Shown here: one piece after another, positions 12,201 through 24,443 of the stretch
Layout: every line of letters starts with the position of its first letter
Numbering within the stretch: position 1 is the first letter of the stretch
From: Laccaria trichodermophora
Taxonomy: Eukaryota; Basidiomycota; Agaricomycetes; Agaricales; Hydnangiaceae
Length of the DNA stretch: 64,000 nucleotides
Reading direction: 5' to 3'
NCBI GenBank assembly: GCA_018417955.1
Contig: JACTVC010000023.1
Location: 614,762-678,761, forward strand
The notes under the pieces: generated by a model
Seen by the model: the letters and a program-made list of their open reading frames with translations, nothing else
The model's database searches: none
Told to the model about the DNA's origin: nothing
Position numbers and translations under genes: made by a program

Positions 12201-14273
12201 GTTCTTTGCAATGATAATTGCTCCTAAAACTGATGATAAAGACTTTTTTTCTGCTTCTCTTAACCCCTGAAAAGCTACAGAAACAATGTGCTGGTACAAG
12301 GTATCAATGGCATCAACACCCTCCCCAGAGTCAGAGCAAATGATATTCAACCTTTCTTCAGCATCACCACCTCTGTGCAAAATAAAGTCCATTGCAGATT
12401 TAGCCCAAATATAGAGCCCTGCAGCCTTTCTTACAAGAAAAGAAATTTTATCTGGACCAGGCCAATTCTGATGCAGTGATGTTTGCAATCTAGTCATGTC
12501 AGAGAATCTTGAAGCAAAGTAAAGCTCAAGGTCATCAGAGGTCTGATCAGAAACTTGATCCCCAGTATGAAGATAGATAGGGTAACTAACAGAATTCAGT
12601 GTACTCTGAATATCAAGATAGCGACGACTTGTGATGAACAGTTTGAGAAATTTGGGAAGCTGCCAAGACCAAGATTTCAATGATGGTAAAAGTTTTTGAT
12701 ATTGGTCACATTCATCAAGAGCATCAATTACAACAAGAAGAGGTGTTTCAGTATCCTGAAGGACCTCCTGGACTGGATTGACAATCAGATGCTCAAACTG
12801 TCTGGAAATATTAAGACCTCTGATGTTAGCTTTCTGTGTCTCTAATGCCTTAGCTATAGATTTCCCTAGAGCATCGTTTCCTAGTCCAAGATCCAAAGCA
12901 AGGTGTCTCCACAGATTGTCTGGATCACAAAACTCAGCCTGATCATGATGAAAGAAGAATTGCCCAGAGAAAGATTCAAAGTCAGCAACAACAGTTGAAG
13001 CAATGGTTGTCTTTCCAGAACCAGGACTTCCAGATAGCCAGAGAATATTTGGCATGTTAAGATCATGAAGCCATGCTTGGATGTCTCTGAGCACATTCAC
13101 ACAAGTTCCAGGCATGCATGTCTCCATTTGCTTATGTGATGGAGCCTTCAATTCTTTCAACCATTCATTTTTCTAGTGATACATTTATTATCAGTTATGA
13201 ACAAATTGGTAGACATAACATACCTTTAATTCTTCTATCCTCTCATTGATTTTGTGTGGAAGTTCCCCATTGTTATTGCAGTTGACCTGCATAGTGAAGA
13301 TGAAGATTAGCATGAACCTTCATGTGAAAATCTTCACTAACAGTATTTGCAGCAATAATTACAGCATGGTCCATCTGAATATCCTGTGCCCCTGCCAGAA
13401 CACTTACTTGAGGCACTAAAAAAAGTTTGCAAGAGGAATAAAGAAAACAGAAGATTAGAAGGTGACCAATAGTTAGCTCACTGGATTGTTTTGCCACTGT
13501 AGCCTCAGCCTCTAGACACATCCCCTTGGTTTCAATCCCTGCAAGAGCTAAACAAATCATGGTGGAAGAAGAAGGGGGATAGTTTGACATACTACTCTCA
13601 TATAAATTTCCTTCAACTATCTGACATGCCTGAAACTTGGTGACAATGAGTTAGTTAAACAACAACAGGAACAATTCACATACATTGAAAGTACCTGTGG
13701 CTTCATTCAACTTGCCCTTGAGCTCCTCTATGTATGCCATATCCTCTGTGAAACTGGGAAGTCTCCTTCGTTGGGTGTACTGTTGAGCATCTGCAACTCT
13801 TTCTTTCATGTCATTCAAAGCTCTAGGGAGTCCCCCAGATTCATATGGTATCCGCAACAGGTCTGTCGAGTCACACACCCTTTGAGATGCTCAATACTTG
13901 ATTGCCAAGCGCACGGAAAGTGATCATTCCCATAATGACAGGTATATTGAATTATCTCCTCGACCTGCGTAATGAGGTTCTCCGAAAGCTCAGCCCAAGC
14001 TTTCTTATTGGTATTAAATTTCTATCTCTAACCATTAGATAGATGCAGCCACCCCAGTCAAGCAGCACTGCAAACCTTAGTGATGTCAATGATGGCCAAG
14101 GTGTCGGTGACAGCCACTTTCAAACTCGGTGAGAAAACGTTCTCAGACATAGCGACAATCTCGAGTGCCTGGAGACCACCTCTGCCGCAATCTCGCAGAA
14201 AGTCGCCTGCTCCGGGATCCAATTCAAAGATATTGTCGGTGTTGTTGGTGCTGCTAGCGATGTTCACGTTCAT
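9288..14273 (-). CDS. NLR1: NACHT-WD40 STAND protein (basidiomycete type)
   Basis: Fungal STAND receptor: a nucleotide switch plus a repeat sensor, implicated in non-self recognition and programmed cell death. Modelled exons (high to low): 14273-14076 (start ATG 14273), 14003 to about 13680, poorly resolved small exons 13680-13290, 13286-13224, 13172-11682 and 11624-9288. The NACHT exon shows Walker A GSPGSGKTT near 13010 and Walker B LLVVIDALDECD near 12720. The last exon encodes about 80 residues of linker, then 14 WD40 repeats (SVAFSPDGRYIVSGS type, two seven-bladed propellers), then a tail of about 115 residues with LLFWVPP-like, LDFSNFVHG and W..C motifs known from basidiomycete NLRs. 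The NACHT-WD40 splice (57-nt intron 11625-11681) is identical in size to that of NLR2. Compared with NLR2, one base is missing near 13850-13870, which shifts the N-terminal exon into a stop. NLR1 may therefore be impaired or use another splice there. Confidence 0.85.
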
Positions 14274-15879
14274 GGTGATGGTGGTTGATAAGAAAGACGA
14301 GAGGCGCTGAGAGACTGCGGTTGCATCGCCTCCTGATCATGTCAATGGTCATATGTCCGTGATGTGAGCCCATCGAGGGAAGCGCCTTCAGCGCTTCCCT
14401 CGAGCGCCTAGTATAAGCGAAGGTATTTTATGGAGGGAGGAGAGCCCAAACTCTCACTTGGGAGCCCTGCGCAGTTTGAGTCGTTTACACTCTATGCTCA
14501 GCCAACTCCCATTTCGCAACCGGGATGCTCAGTCCGCACTAACACCGGAACAACTGAACATCTTGTATTCATGACGCATGCATACCTTCCTCGCCATTTC
14601 AATCGATACCGGGTATGGCTCTAGTCCCTTCTAGGCGCAACATGATCTCGACCGAGGTCCCCCTGCCCCGGATCATCTTCCTTTCGTTGCCCGAGGTCGG
14701 TGGCTGAACGTTGAGCAAGCTAAACGTCGATGAAAACGTTACTCAATGGCTTCCGGCGAATGGAAACTTCATGGAGCGTTACCGTTGAGCGGTTGCGGTA
14801 TGCTCGGCCTCCGAGCAGCCATTGCAATTGCCAATTCTGATTTAGCCCGCACAGGTTCGGGCGGTAGTTGCAGTATCAGACAAATTTGGTTGAAATGAGA
14901 GCGCATCAGCGAACTCAAGATTGAACAACGACAGGCTTGCGCTGTAAGAACTTTACGTTGACGCCTGGTTGAGCAATATGTTAGCAACATACTGGAATAG
15001 CCAAAAGCGTAGTACTCACTTGATAGCACCCATGACATTCGCTGCACCTGCTACATCTCGATGTTCGTTGAGTGGCGTTCGAGGCTGGTCTGATAGAGTT
15101 CGTTGCAGTTGCGCGGTTGGAGGTGGTCATTCTTCGCCACTTGCGCTCGGATGTTTTCCCATAACGCACACCCACGTCCTTTGGATGCCTAGATTATTCA
15201 GATTGCAATTTCTGTAGAGAAAGTCCGTCAAAAATAGGAAATTATCCGTAGATGTCGTCAAAAGATGGCCAACATACTAAGGAGATACAGTCCCTCTGAA
15301 ACTTCCTGTGTAATCATGAGTCAAAACATAGTGCACGGTTTGCGATATCTCAATGGACCTGATCCTAGATGTCGTGATAATGAGAGGGAGAACGAATAAC
15401 GAACTCTTTACCCCTTCTTGTGTCAATGCGTCGATTTTCATGAGACAGAAGTGCGGCAGAAGTGGGCGGCAAGGCCCCAACAAAGTTAAAGCGTTACTGA
15501 TACGTATTCGAAAGGAAGGTCGTGAACAGGTGGTAGAAATCATGGATGCGAACAGCATTGGGGCGAGGAAGGGATGGGTAAGTGTGCGTGCTGCCAGCTG
15601 GGTATGATCACGTAGCGTCAACGCTCATGCGCTCACATCTGAGGGCTAACGAAGAGATTAATAAGAGATACATCGATAGAGAGCAAAAGTACGTTACTAG
15701 ATCGTATGTTGGTATGAGTCGCCGTAGAAACGACCAGGAAACGACTCCTGACTTCTCTCCCAGAGATGAGATGAAGCACCAAACGAAGGACAATTACGGG
15801 CAGAAAAGGCGGACGTCTCAGTAGCAGAGATCCAAGGGAGTCACGAACATGACAAATGACACAAGCCAAAGAAGACCGC
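14274..15879. other. Intergenic region upstream of NLR1, duplicated at 34073-35819
   Basis: No gene recognised. Much of it aligns with the region upstream of NLR2, including the hairpin at 14374-14402 and blocks near 14500, 14970, 15040, 15350 and 15620. Several copy-specific indels rule out a shared open frame. It lies between an NLR reading left and a GDA1 unit reading right, so any promoters here are divergent. Confidence 0.5.
14374..14402. promoter_or_regulatory. Hairpin in the NLR1 upstream region
   Basis: A perfect 12-bp inverted repeat (CGAGGGAAGCGC, loop CTTCA) lies 100 bases upstream of the NLR1 ATG. It recurs upstream of NLR2 at 34187-34220 with a 14-bp stem and one mismatch. A TATAA pointing away from the NLR follows a few bases later in both copies (14412, 34228). 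It could be a protein-binding palindrome. Function is not shown. Confidence 0.4.
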
Positions 15880-18830
15880 GCGTCGTGGGATAGTCATTGA
15901 CCGCCATCATGCCTTGACGTCGACCAAGACACATCCAACACGTCGCGCGGACTACAGGACCGCCAACTATCCCTCTCGATGACTCTACATTCTCAAGACA
16001 TCACAGGACAATGATTTAGTTTTGCCTTTCCGAGTTCGCCTGTGGACATTTGATAGCTGAAGCTGACTTGGATAACTCTGAGGTGCGTTTGCCATCCATG
16101 CCGCCGATTTCGCTTTCTGATGTCAATTCTCTGAAGCTCTGCACCATGCTGCTACGTGGCGGTTCAGTTGGTCCTCCAAATATGGCCGCTAATACAGTGC
16201 AGTTTCACCTCACGGATCCAAACATACAGCTTTCTGAAGCGACGAAATCGCCGAGCGGCCACCTCTTTCACCCGCAATACAATCACTTGGGCTTGGCTAT
16301 TCCTTCCAGCCCTACATGTCCGAAGCAGAATGTTCGACGTTACCTCAACTCGTGTTCGCCATTTGATGTCGTGCCATTGCTGCAGTGTTGGATAATTGCC
16401 TAGAGAAAGCCTTGGCGATTCGGCTCGGACGACGTGCCACAAATTCACGACGGCCAACCATCCCTGTACATCGCCCCCGTTGTGCAAGAGGAGGAGCCAC
16501 CACTGTCCTCTGTCGAACACTCAGCACTTCCACTTGCGAAGCTACGGTCGTCCACCAGCCACAAACCAATCGGCGCTCCAACCACCCAGGTTCGTCGACC
16601 TTCTTTCAGCGCCAATCGCCACAGTTTTTGACCACCTCCCACAAGACGCCAAACCCCCCGTCATTATTGACCGAACGGCAGACGACTCACATGTTCTTTG
16701 ACCAGGCGACCCCCCTCCCGCCAATTACTTTCTAGGCTGGACGTGAACGACCTCACGTTTTGGAAACAAAAAGACGTACAATGGCCAACGTGAAGCATGT
16801 TTGACGGAGGATCAGCTCATTGGAAGGTAGATGGAGTTTCCGGTGAGTATGCGCCTCTTTCTCATGCTCATCTTGTGATTAACGAATCGACCTGCAGCTA
16901 GCTCTTGTATTATGTCTCAAGAGGATCCATCGCATTCTCGGCAGGCCCCAGTTTGCTTCTGCCGTTTCCGCGCATATGTTTGGGGTGTCGATCCCCTTTC
17001 ACAACTTTGTCCTGGATACATGATGGAACAGCTTCCCAAAAACGTTCTATACGCGAGCTGCTCCTCCTCACCCGCTACCTCCGCCTCAACACGCCTCAAA
17101 GCCCTCGCTCATCACCCCGGAACGTCCCAACCCTCTGCGTCCACTCCTCACCAACATCGCCTTCTGCCAGTTGTTTGCCGTGTGTCTAAGCGGCAACTAC
17201 AAGGACCCAAAGTACAGGTTGCTCGTGTCAACGACAATAGAAACCCATCGCCATCATCTTCCATCTTGCCATCCACACCTCGAATAAAACCTGCAGCATC
17301 CCACATACCCCCAATTCAATAGGACCGCCATCTAGAGACTTCTCACCCTCGGAGCTCTCTCTGGCGTGAGGATCCAGCCTTTAGATTCGTTCCTCCTTCA
17401 ACTTGGATTCATTGTTGTTTTGAAGGATGGGACGGCCACTGGGACCTGCTGTGGAATCATCGTCGTGCTTCATCATAACTCACTGGGACTGCCGTCTATA
17501 CACTGGAGCTGTCCCTTCGCATTCAGACCTGGCGGTGGGCCTTCGTTGGCTTTCGAGTTGGGTTGAGAGTTGCTGAACCAATTGTTCTCTATATCCCAGT
17601 CTCATTAATTCGATTGGTCGAGTATGCATATGTCGTCCCGACTGCACATGCGCAGGGGTCCGACCTCTCCGGACAGGGCGGGGTCCAGTCAGACGTCGCC
17701 TTATGTTGAAGTCATACGTCTCATAAAATCAGCCTGGATTCTCTGCCATCCGTGAAGACTCATTGAGCACAGATTCTTCGACGCGAAATGTGCAGCACCA
17801 TCGGGAAAGTGGCTGGAGATCACCTAATTCGAGCATGCGTGGAATTTCCGGTAATTCTACGCCTCTTTCTCGTGTTCATAATGTCGCTAATGAATGGACC
17901 AACAGTTGGCTCTTGAATTGAACTTATGACTCAAGACTGAAGAATACCCATCGCATTCTCCTGCAAGCATCACCAAGTAGCCTTTCGTACCATTGGGTAT
18001 CGGTCCTTTTCTAGCATGGTTATGGGCCTCCCGCTAGTGTTTAGGAGTCGAGAAGCTTGTCGATACAACTTACGACGTTTCTTAACCCAGTGTTCTCCAT
18101 GGCACTAACTACTTCAACCGACTGAAACTCCCAACTCCCTCTAACATCGCCTGAACGTCACTTTAACCCCCTTGTCGTCATCTACCCAAATCCTGCTTCG
18201 TTTCTTTCACGTCTCCTCAATCGTGACCTCCTTTCACTTGCTGATAGTCACTAGGGCTTGGACGGAGAGCCCACACCACCTGCTTCTCTTATCGGATCGA
18301 TGGATTTTCAACATCATTCTCGATCCCCGCATACATTCAATATTGTGCAATGGAAGGAGCTCGGGAGACAAATTATGCGGCAAGCTGTACTGTTTCGGCG
18401 ATGGCATAGAAGTTGACTTGGGAGACAAATACCTCGGACTGTAATGTAGTTGGAGGTAACAGGACGGTATTTATGTAGTTACAGTAAGCAAACCTGTTGG
18501 AATGCGAAGAGACGTTTGCAAGATGTTTGTTTGAATTTGGTCAACATCGCCCATGACGTTGACCTCGCGTTGTGGTAAGACCGACGGCCATCCTTGCTCG
18601 ATCCTTCTATTGGAGAACAATGGCTCCACTGCATCGTATGCTGCGAAAAGACTACATTTGGTAGAAAGTCATCACTACCCGATTTGTTCGCGCCATAGCG
18701 GTCAATAATGCCCACTACAACCTCAAGCTCAAGGCCTCACCTCTCGTTTACGATGCCTCATGGCAACCCTGTCTCCTGGGAGCAGCAACTAAGACCGACT
18801 AGAAGGCACAATGGGCCGAGTAGGGTTGAT
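15880..18830 (+). repeat. Unit C: 5' flank of the GDA1 repeat unit
   Basis: Aligns in order with units D and E from about 15880 (matches near 35830 and 39780) and with unit A from about 16600. It holds the same donor-like and acceptor-like junctions but no conserved open frame. I cannot name the decayed protein. Confidence 0.6.
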
Positions 18831-20525
18831 ATGACGAAGAGGTCTACGTGGAAGAAGTTCGCTTTGTGCGCTGCGCTCCTCGCTGGGGTGATGTTGCTTT
18901 GGTTGGCCGAAGGGGCATACATTCTCCTGGCGAGGGAATGGGAACGTTGATTTAGAAGTAGAAGGTGAGTTACATTTCCTTTCTTTCTAGAAACTGACGA
19001 AAAGATTACAAAAAAAAGATACCAATCCGACACAGCGCCGTTCCCTTCATAAACGCACCACCAGCAAACCCAACAACAACAACACCATCCACCCGTCCCT
19101 GCTCCAAAACCATCCACCATCCCCCAAACTCGATTGAAGCTGGTCCAGAGCCCTCGTCAATGACGCACTGTACCCACCCCCACTCCTCCTCCAGCACCCT
19201 CCTCCGCGCAGCGCCTTCTGGGTTCCCAGCGAATGAGGATAAACCAGGTTGCGTCATTTTGAATACTTCGTATTCGTATTCGTAGACGTGGATCCTGGAG
19301 CCGGTTGAGCCTGCGTCGATCATTAGTGCGTATTGGAGCCTAGACGTCCTCTTGGACGAAGCTGTCCGCGTCGTGCCCAAAGTTATGCATGGGTGTACGC
19401 CGGTGGCTGTTAAAGCTACCGCTGGACTTCGTTTGTTACCTGGTTCCCAGAGCGCTGATATTTTGGAGGCGGTGGAAGGGAGAATATGTTCCTCTTATCC
19501 GTTTCAGCTTCAAGAAAAAAAGATGGGGTAGTGATTATGGATGGAAAAGACGAAGGCGTATACGCGTGGATAACGGCCAATTACCACTTGGGAACCATCA
19601 AAGCCTCCACACCCCCCGATACACCCACCTACGCCGTCCTCGACCTCGGCGGCGCATCTACGCAAATCGTATTCGAGCCCGTCTTCGCTTCCTCAGACAT
19701 GCAGCTCGAGGAAGGAGAACATAAATACGACCTCCAATTCGGTGGCCGGAATCATGTGTTGTACCAACATTCATATTTGGGGTATGGGCAGATGCGTGCA
19801 CGGAGACACGTCCATAGATTGGTGGATTTCATGTCGACGTCGCAAGGTTTGAAGCCGAAGGCGGTGGTGGGGAATCCGTGTCTTGCGAAGGGGACAAGGA
19901 GGGCGGTGACTGTTAAGGATGAGGTGACGGGTAAGGAGTGGAAGGTGACGATGGATGGGGGGGATATTGGGTCTTTTGAGGCGTGTGATCGGGTGGTGCA
20001 GCTCGTATTGGTCAAGGATGCGTACGTCTGCTTCTCCTATTCCTTTTACTCTTCTCCTCCTCTATTTCCTTCTTTTTCTCCTAAACCTCCCTACTAATAC
20101 ACACATGCACATAGAATCTGCGAACTCGAACCCTGCTCCTTCAACAGCGTCTACCAGCCCTCCCTCCTCTCATCCTTCCCAAACGGTAAAGTCCTCCTCC
20201 TCTCCTACGCCTCTTCCCCCTCCTCCCTCCCTCCTCACCCATAACCGTATCCACCATCGCCAGCACCGCACGTCAAGTCTGTCAAGGCCGCGACGAGTGG
20301 CTACAGAACCACTGAGCCGCCGATTCAGAACTCATGGCTGAACTCACAGACAGACCAGAGTGGTGCCTTGATTTAACGTTCATGCATGCGTTGTTGAGGC
20401 TAGGGTATGAGTTTGAGGATGGGAGAGAGGTGGCGATTGGGAAGAAGATTGGGGGGATGGAGTTAGGGTGGTGTTTGGGTGCTATGATTGCGATGGTTGG
20501 TGGGGAGCTGAAGTGTCTGATTTGA
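18811..20525 (+). pseudogene. GDA1/CD39 pseudogene, copy C (internal inversion)
   Basis: Exon 1 encodes a Lys-rich tail and a signal anchor (WKKFALCAALLAG...), with a frameshift next to the first ATG. Intron 1 is about 18966-18990. The first apyrase region (IDAGSTGSRIHVY) is present only on the minus strand, because 19206-19334 is inverted between CTCC and GGAG. Downstream the plus strand resumes at SLDVLLDEAVRVVPK (19336 on). An A-run expansion near 19510 shifts the frame. The frame is then open from 19486 through IMDGKDEGVYAWITANYHLG and an intact YAVLDLGGASTQIVFEP to an intron near 20022-20115. The final exon has a stop after LLLSY (about 20240) and another near 20313, then the conserved C-terminal block to 20525. 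Despite good motifs it cannot make an enzyme. Confidence 0.87.
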
Positions 20526-21950
20526 GGGTGGTACATGCTGGGATAGGATTTATTTAAGTTATCACTGATGGTGTTTATCAATAACGAGGTTACTTGAACT
20601 ATGGAGGGATCTCAGGTGCCTATACTTACAAAATGAATGTAAACTCTCCGAGACAATAGGTAGAATACCTGGGAAGTTGAACGAGTATGTACCAGAAACG
20701 AAAACGAAAATCTGGCGTACACAACATAATGTCAGATGCCAGTCCGTTATCTAGCCGGAGCGCCGGCTGCATTTTGTATACAGCTGATTGCAAAACGATA
20801 GGCCAGTTGCAGCAACCACTTCTTACTGCCTCTGCTGCGCTGAACAAAACAGACAAGGTCACGCGATGGTAGCGGCAACAAGGGATCGCAAAATTTATAG
20901 GTTGGAGCGTGTATAGTACTAAGTAAAATAAAACACAATATCATAACAAAAAAATGTGGGGAAGTGGTGGGAGGGCGAGAGAAACTCTTGAAGAATGATT
21001 GATATTCTGTGATTGGAGGGTGAGTATCCAATGGGGTGAGTCCTATAAGGGCTCTTACTGTCTGGAAGACAAGGTCTGTACCAGACAGATGTAAGAATGC
21101 AGACGACGTCTGATATGAGAGGTGTCTCACCAAATGAAAAGTGATTAAAAGGAGTTTAAGATAAAGAATAGGCGGGGCCTTGGGTGGGGATCACTTATTC
21201 ATTTGAATGAGCATGCGAGGCATGAAGAACAGAGCGCGGTGCGCTTACCTGGTCTGAGATGGGTGTGGTCTGGAAGAGAAACCAGTGCCAGGCAGGTGAA
21301 ACGACGCCGAAAACTTCTCCTGACTCAGCATCTGCTAAACTTTAGCACTGAGCCGGAGATCGGCGTTGAGACTGGTAGAGGTGAGCGGAGCTCAAAGGGG
21401 AAAAAGCTTGGCAAGGCCGAGCTTTTTCCGAAGGGGGTTTTGAGTTGGCGCAGAGGCCTACGAAATGCCTCCTTACCCTTGGAACCCGCCATTGTGATCG
21501 GACTGTCTCCTCAGGGTCCATCCCCTTTTGGGACGGTGTCACGTGCTTTCGCGCCCTTCCTCCTGCGCCGCCGCTCATCGACCTCCTCATTTCAGGTCGA
21601 CCGCCCGCGACCCCGGGCCTGACGCTGGCCTCAAAGATGAAGAAGCTTCATTGGAGAATGCCACTAAGCAAACTCAAGAGGAGCGAGAGCGGATTCTTCA
21701 ATGGGTGAGTGCATTCTACGACCTTGTCTTTCTTGAAGTTAGTACTAATTAATCATGTAGGCAAGAGACATTGTCAAGAAATATCCCTACCAGCCACGGG
21801 CAGTGCGACGTGAAGCTGCTCATGTGAGGGTACTTTCTTTTAGTTTTCCAGTGAATGAAATCACTAAAAGATACCACAGCGTCGATTGAATTTATGTGAA
21901 CAGTGCGGGAAGCTCACACTGCGTGATAGCGATAGCTAGTTCTATCTACT
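20526..21950. other. Spacer with a small possible two-exon gene fragment
   Basis: 20526-20650 is the shared 3' flank of the GDA1 unit. 20650-21500 shows no convincing gene. At 21630-21703 a charged coding-like stretch (KQTQEERERILQW) ends at a GTGAGT donor. An acceptor CATGTAG follows near 21761, and the frame continues as ARDIVKKYPYQPRAVRREAA to a stop near 21890. Splicing is in frame. I do not recognise the protein, and it could be a transposon or gene remnant. Confidence 0.35.
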
Positions 21951-21959
21951 GTAGATACT

Positions 21960-23800
21960 GCTGCTTAACTACTGCTTATTGATAATGAAGATTTGTGAAG
22001 TAATCGGCGTCAAGTAGAGCCCAAGAACATAGAATTTGAGTACAAACTTACTTGTCAGCCTAACTGTTCAGTATGAGACTTATCTCCTCACGAAAACCAA
22101 ACGCCGAATTGAACGGTTAAGTGCCACGTTTCATAAACTGGCAAGGTAATTCCTGGAGCAATTTAAGTCAGGTAGAGCACAAGAACATGAAATTCAAGTT
22201 AAAACTTACTAGTCAACTTACATTTTTGATAGTGGACCATATTCTCCACAAAACCGAGCGCTGAATTTGAACGGTTAAACCCAACGGTTTGTAAACTGGG
22301 GAGACAGTTCCTGGAGCAATTTCGGTCAGATAGAGCCCAAAAACATAAGATATGAGTAAGAACTTAGTCGTTATCCTCAATTTCTTGTGATTGACCTTAT
22401 GTATCCACAGAACCAAACACCGAGTTCGAACGGTTGGACGCCATGTTTCGTAAAGTCAAGAGGTCGTTCCTAAAGCAATTCCGGTCAGTTAGAGCCCAAG
22501 AACATAAGAAGATGTTCTTAAGCCTCAATTTCTGGTGATGGACCTTATTTATCCACAGAACCACTGAACCAAACACTGAGTTCGAACGGTTGGACGTTAT
22601 ATTTCGTAAACTCGGGAGGTCTTTCCTGAAGTAATTGCCGTTAAATACAGCCCCAGAACGTTAAAATTGAGAAAGAACCTACTTGTTAGTCTTAATTTCT
22701 GGTAATGGACATTATCCCCCCCACAAAACCAGCCGCAGGATTTGAACAACCGGGCGCCATGTTTCGTAAAGTTGGGAGGTAGTTCCTGAGGTAATTTCGG
22801 TCAAGTAGAGCCTAAGGACGTAGAAATTGAGGAGGAACTTACATGTCAACCCTAATATCTGGTAATGGACCTTGTTCCCTCGCAAAACCGAACGCCGAAT
22901 TTGAACGGTTGCGCGTCAAGTTTCGTAAACTCAGGTGGTCGTTCCTGAAGTAATTCTCGTCAAATAGAGCCTAAGAAAGTAAAAAACGAGCAGGAACTTA
23001 CATGTCAACCTTGATTTCTGTTTATGGGCCTTATTCCCCGACAAAATCGAGCACTGAATTCGAACGCTTGGGCGTCATGTTTCGTAAACTCGGGTGGTCA
23101 TTCCTGGAGTAATTCTCGTCAGAGAGAGCCTAAGACCGTAAAAAACGAATGGGAACTTACATGTCAATCTTAATTTCTGTTTATGGGCCTTATTCCCCCA
23201 CAAAATCGAGCACTGTATTCAAACGCTTGGGCGTCATGTTTCGTAAACTGGGGTGGTCATTCCTGGAGTAATTCTTGTCAGATAGAGCCTAAGAACGTAA
23301 AAAACGAGTGGGAACTTACATGTCAATCTTAATTTCTGTTTATGGGCCTTATTCCCCCACAAAATCGAGCACTGTATTCGAACGCTTATGCGTCATGTTT
23401 TGTAAACTCGGTTGGTCGTTCCTGGACTAATTCTCATTAGAAAGAGCCTAAGAACACAAGAAACGAGCAAGGACTTACCTGCTGGTCTCATTTTCTGGTA
23501 AAAGACTTTATTTCTCTGCTGGACCGAACACCGACTCTGAACGGTTGGGCGCGATGTTTCGCAAACTCGGAAGGTTGTTCCTGATATAAATCCTGTTAAA
23601 TAGAGCCCAAGAACATAAAATACGAGTAGGAACTCACTTGTTGAGCTCAATTTCTGCTAATAGACTCGATTTTCCCGCAGAGCTGAAATTTGAACGGATG
23701 TCCATTTCGTAAACTTGGGAGGCGCTTCCTGTAGTAGTCAGCGTCAAATCAAGCCCAAGAACATAAAATTCGAGCCAGAACTCACAGAGTAAATCCATTT
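21960..23800 (+). repeat. Satellite array, about 159-bp period, about 12 units
   Basis: The phrase TAGAGCC recurs at about 22015, 22173, 22331, 22490, 22646, 22806, 22965, 23125, 23283, 23443 and 23601, with a weaker twelfth copy near 23750. Spacing is 156-160 bases. Each unit also carries TTTCGTAAACT and TTCCTGGAGTAATT-like blocks. The same unit occurs five times, inverted, at 48600-49400. Short frames inside the units are by-products of the period being near a multiple of three. Confidence 0.85.
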
Positions 23801-24443
23801 TTGGTAGGGTCTTCGGGAGGGAGGACTTTGCACATGGAGATAAGATGGCGGGGCACGTTCTGCCTCCTTAGATACACATAATGACACAGCTTAAGATGAA
23901 AAGAGGGATGGGATCATCAGTCAAGGGATCGGGGCGAGGGATCGAGGCAAAGCTGGGCCCGGGAAGTCAAGAAAATAACCGAGAACTGTCTCTTGATGCG
24001 CAAAGGACTGTCTTTTTCGAGGCTTGCGACGGTTTCGCAAAGCGCGGGAAAAAAAATTGGCAGAGGAACTCGACGCATCTTGCAGCAGAAAGACGGTTCC
24101 AGCTGGGCCCTGCTGAGGAAAAAGATAGTTCCCGTCAGAATCCTGCCAGTGTTGGCTAATCAGGATTGCTTACCAGTCTAGAACTGTACCCTGACAGACC
24201 CTGACGTGACATGGACCCTAGTTCATGCTGGATTGATCTCCTCGCTGCCAAAGCGAGGCGGAAGCAGCATCATAAAATAATATAAAGTCCTTGCACATTG
24301 AAAGTTAGTTTCCTCGGGGCCCACCAAACATCCTTCTCACCATCTAACTTCTAAGCTGATAAGCCTTTGTTGCCCTGCTCATCTAGTTCCCTCTCCAAGC
24401 ACAATGTTGGTGATCTCGCCAAACATTGACCCTGTCGTGTATG
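23801..24443. other. Spacer, no gene identified
   Basis: A 92-codon frame (23881-24159) has no recognisable motif and no homologue in the window. CpG density drops sharply from about 24550 onward. Confidence 0.3.

Noticed and set aside
19006..19380. Separate minus-strand apyrase gene
   Set aside because: Only 129 bp of it is apyrase sequence. The rest is the antisense of copy C. It is explained by a local inversion.
21960..23800. CRISPR-like regular spacing
   Set aside because: The repeats are whole 159-bp satellite units without short repeats and unique spacers, and the genome is eukaryotic.
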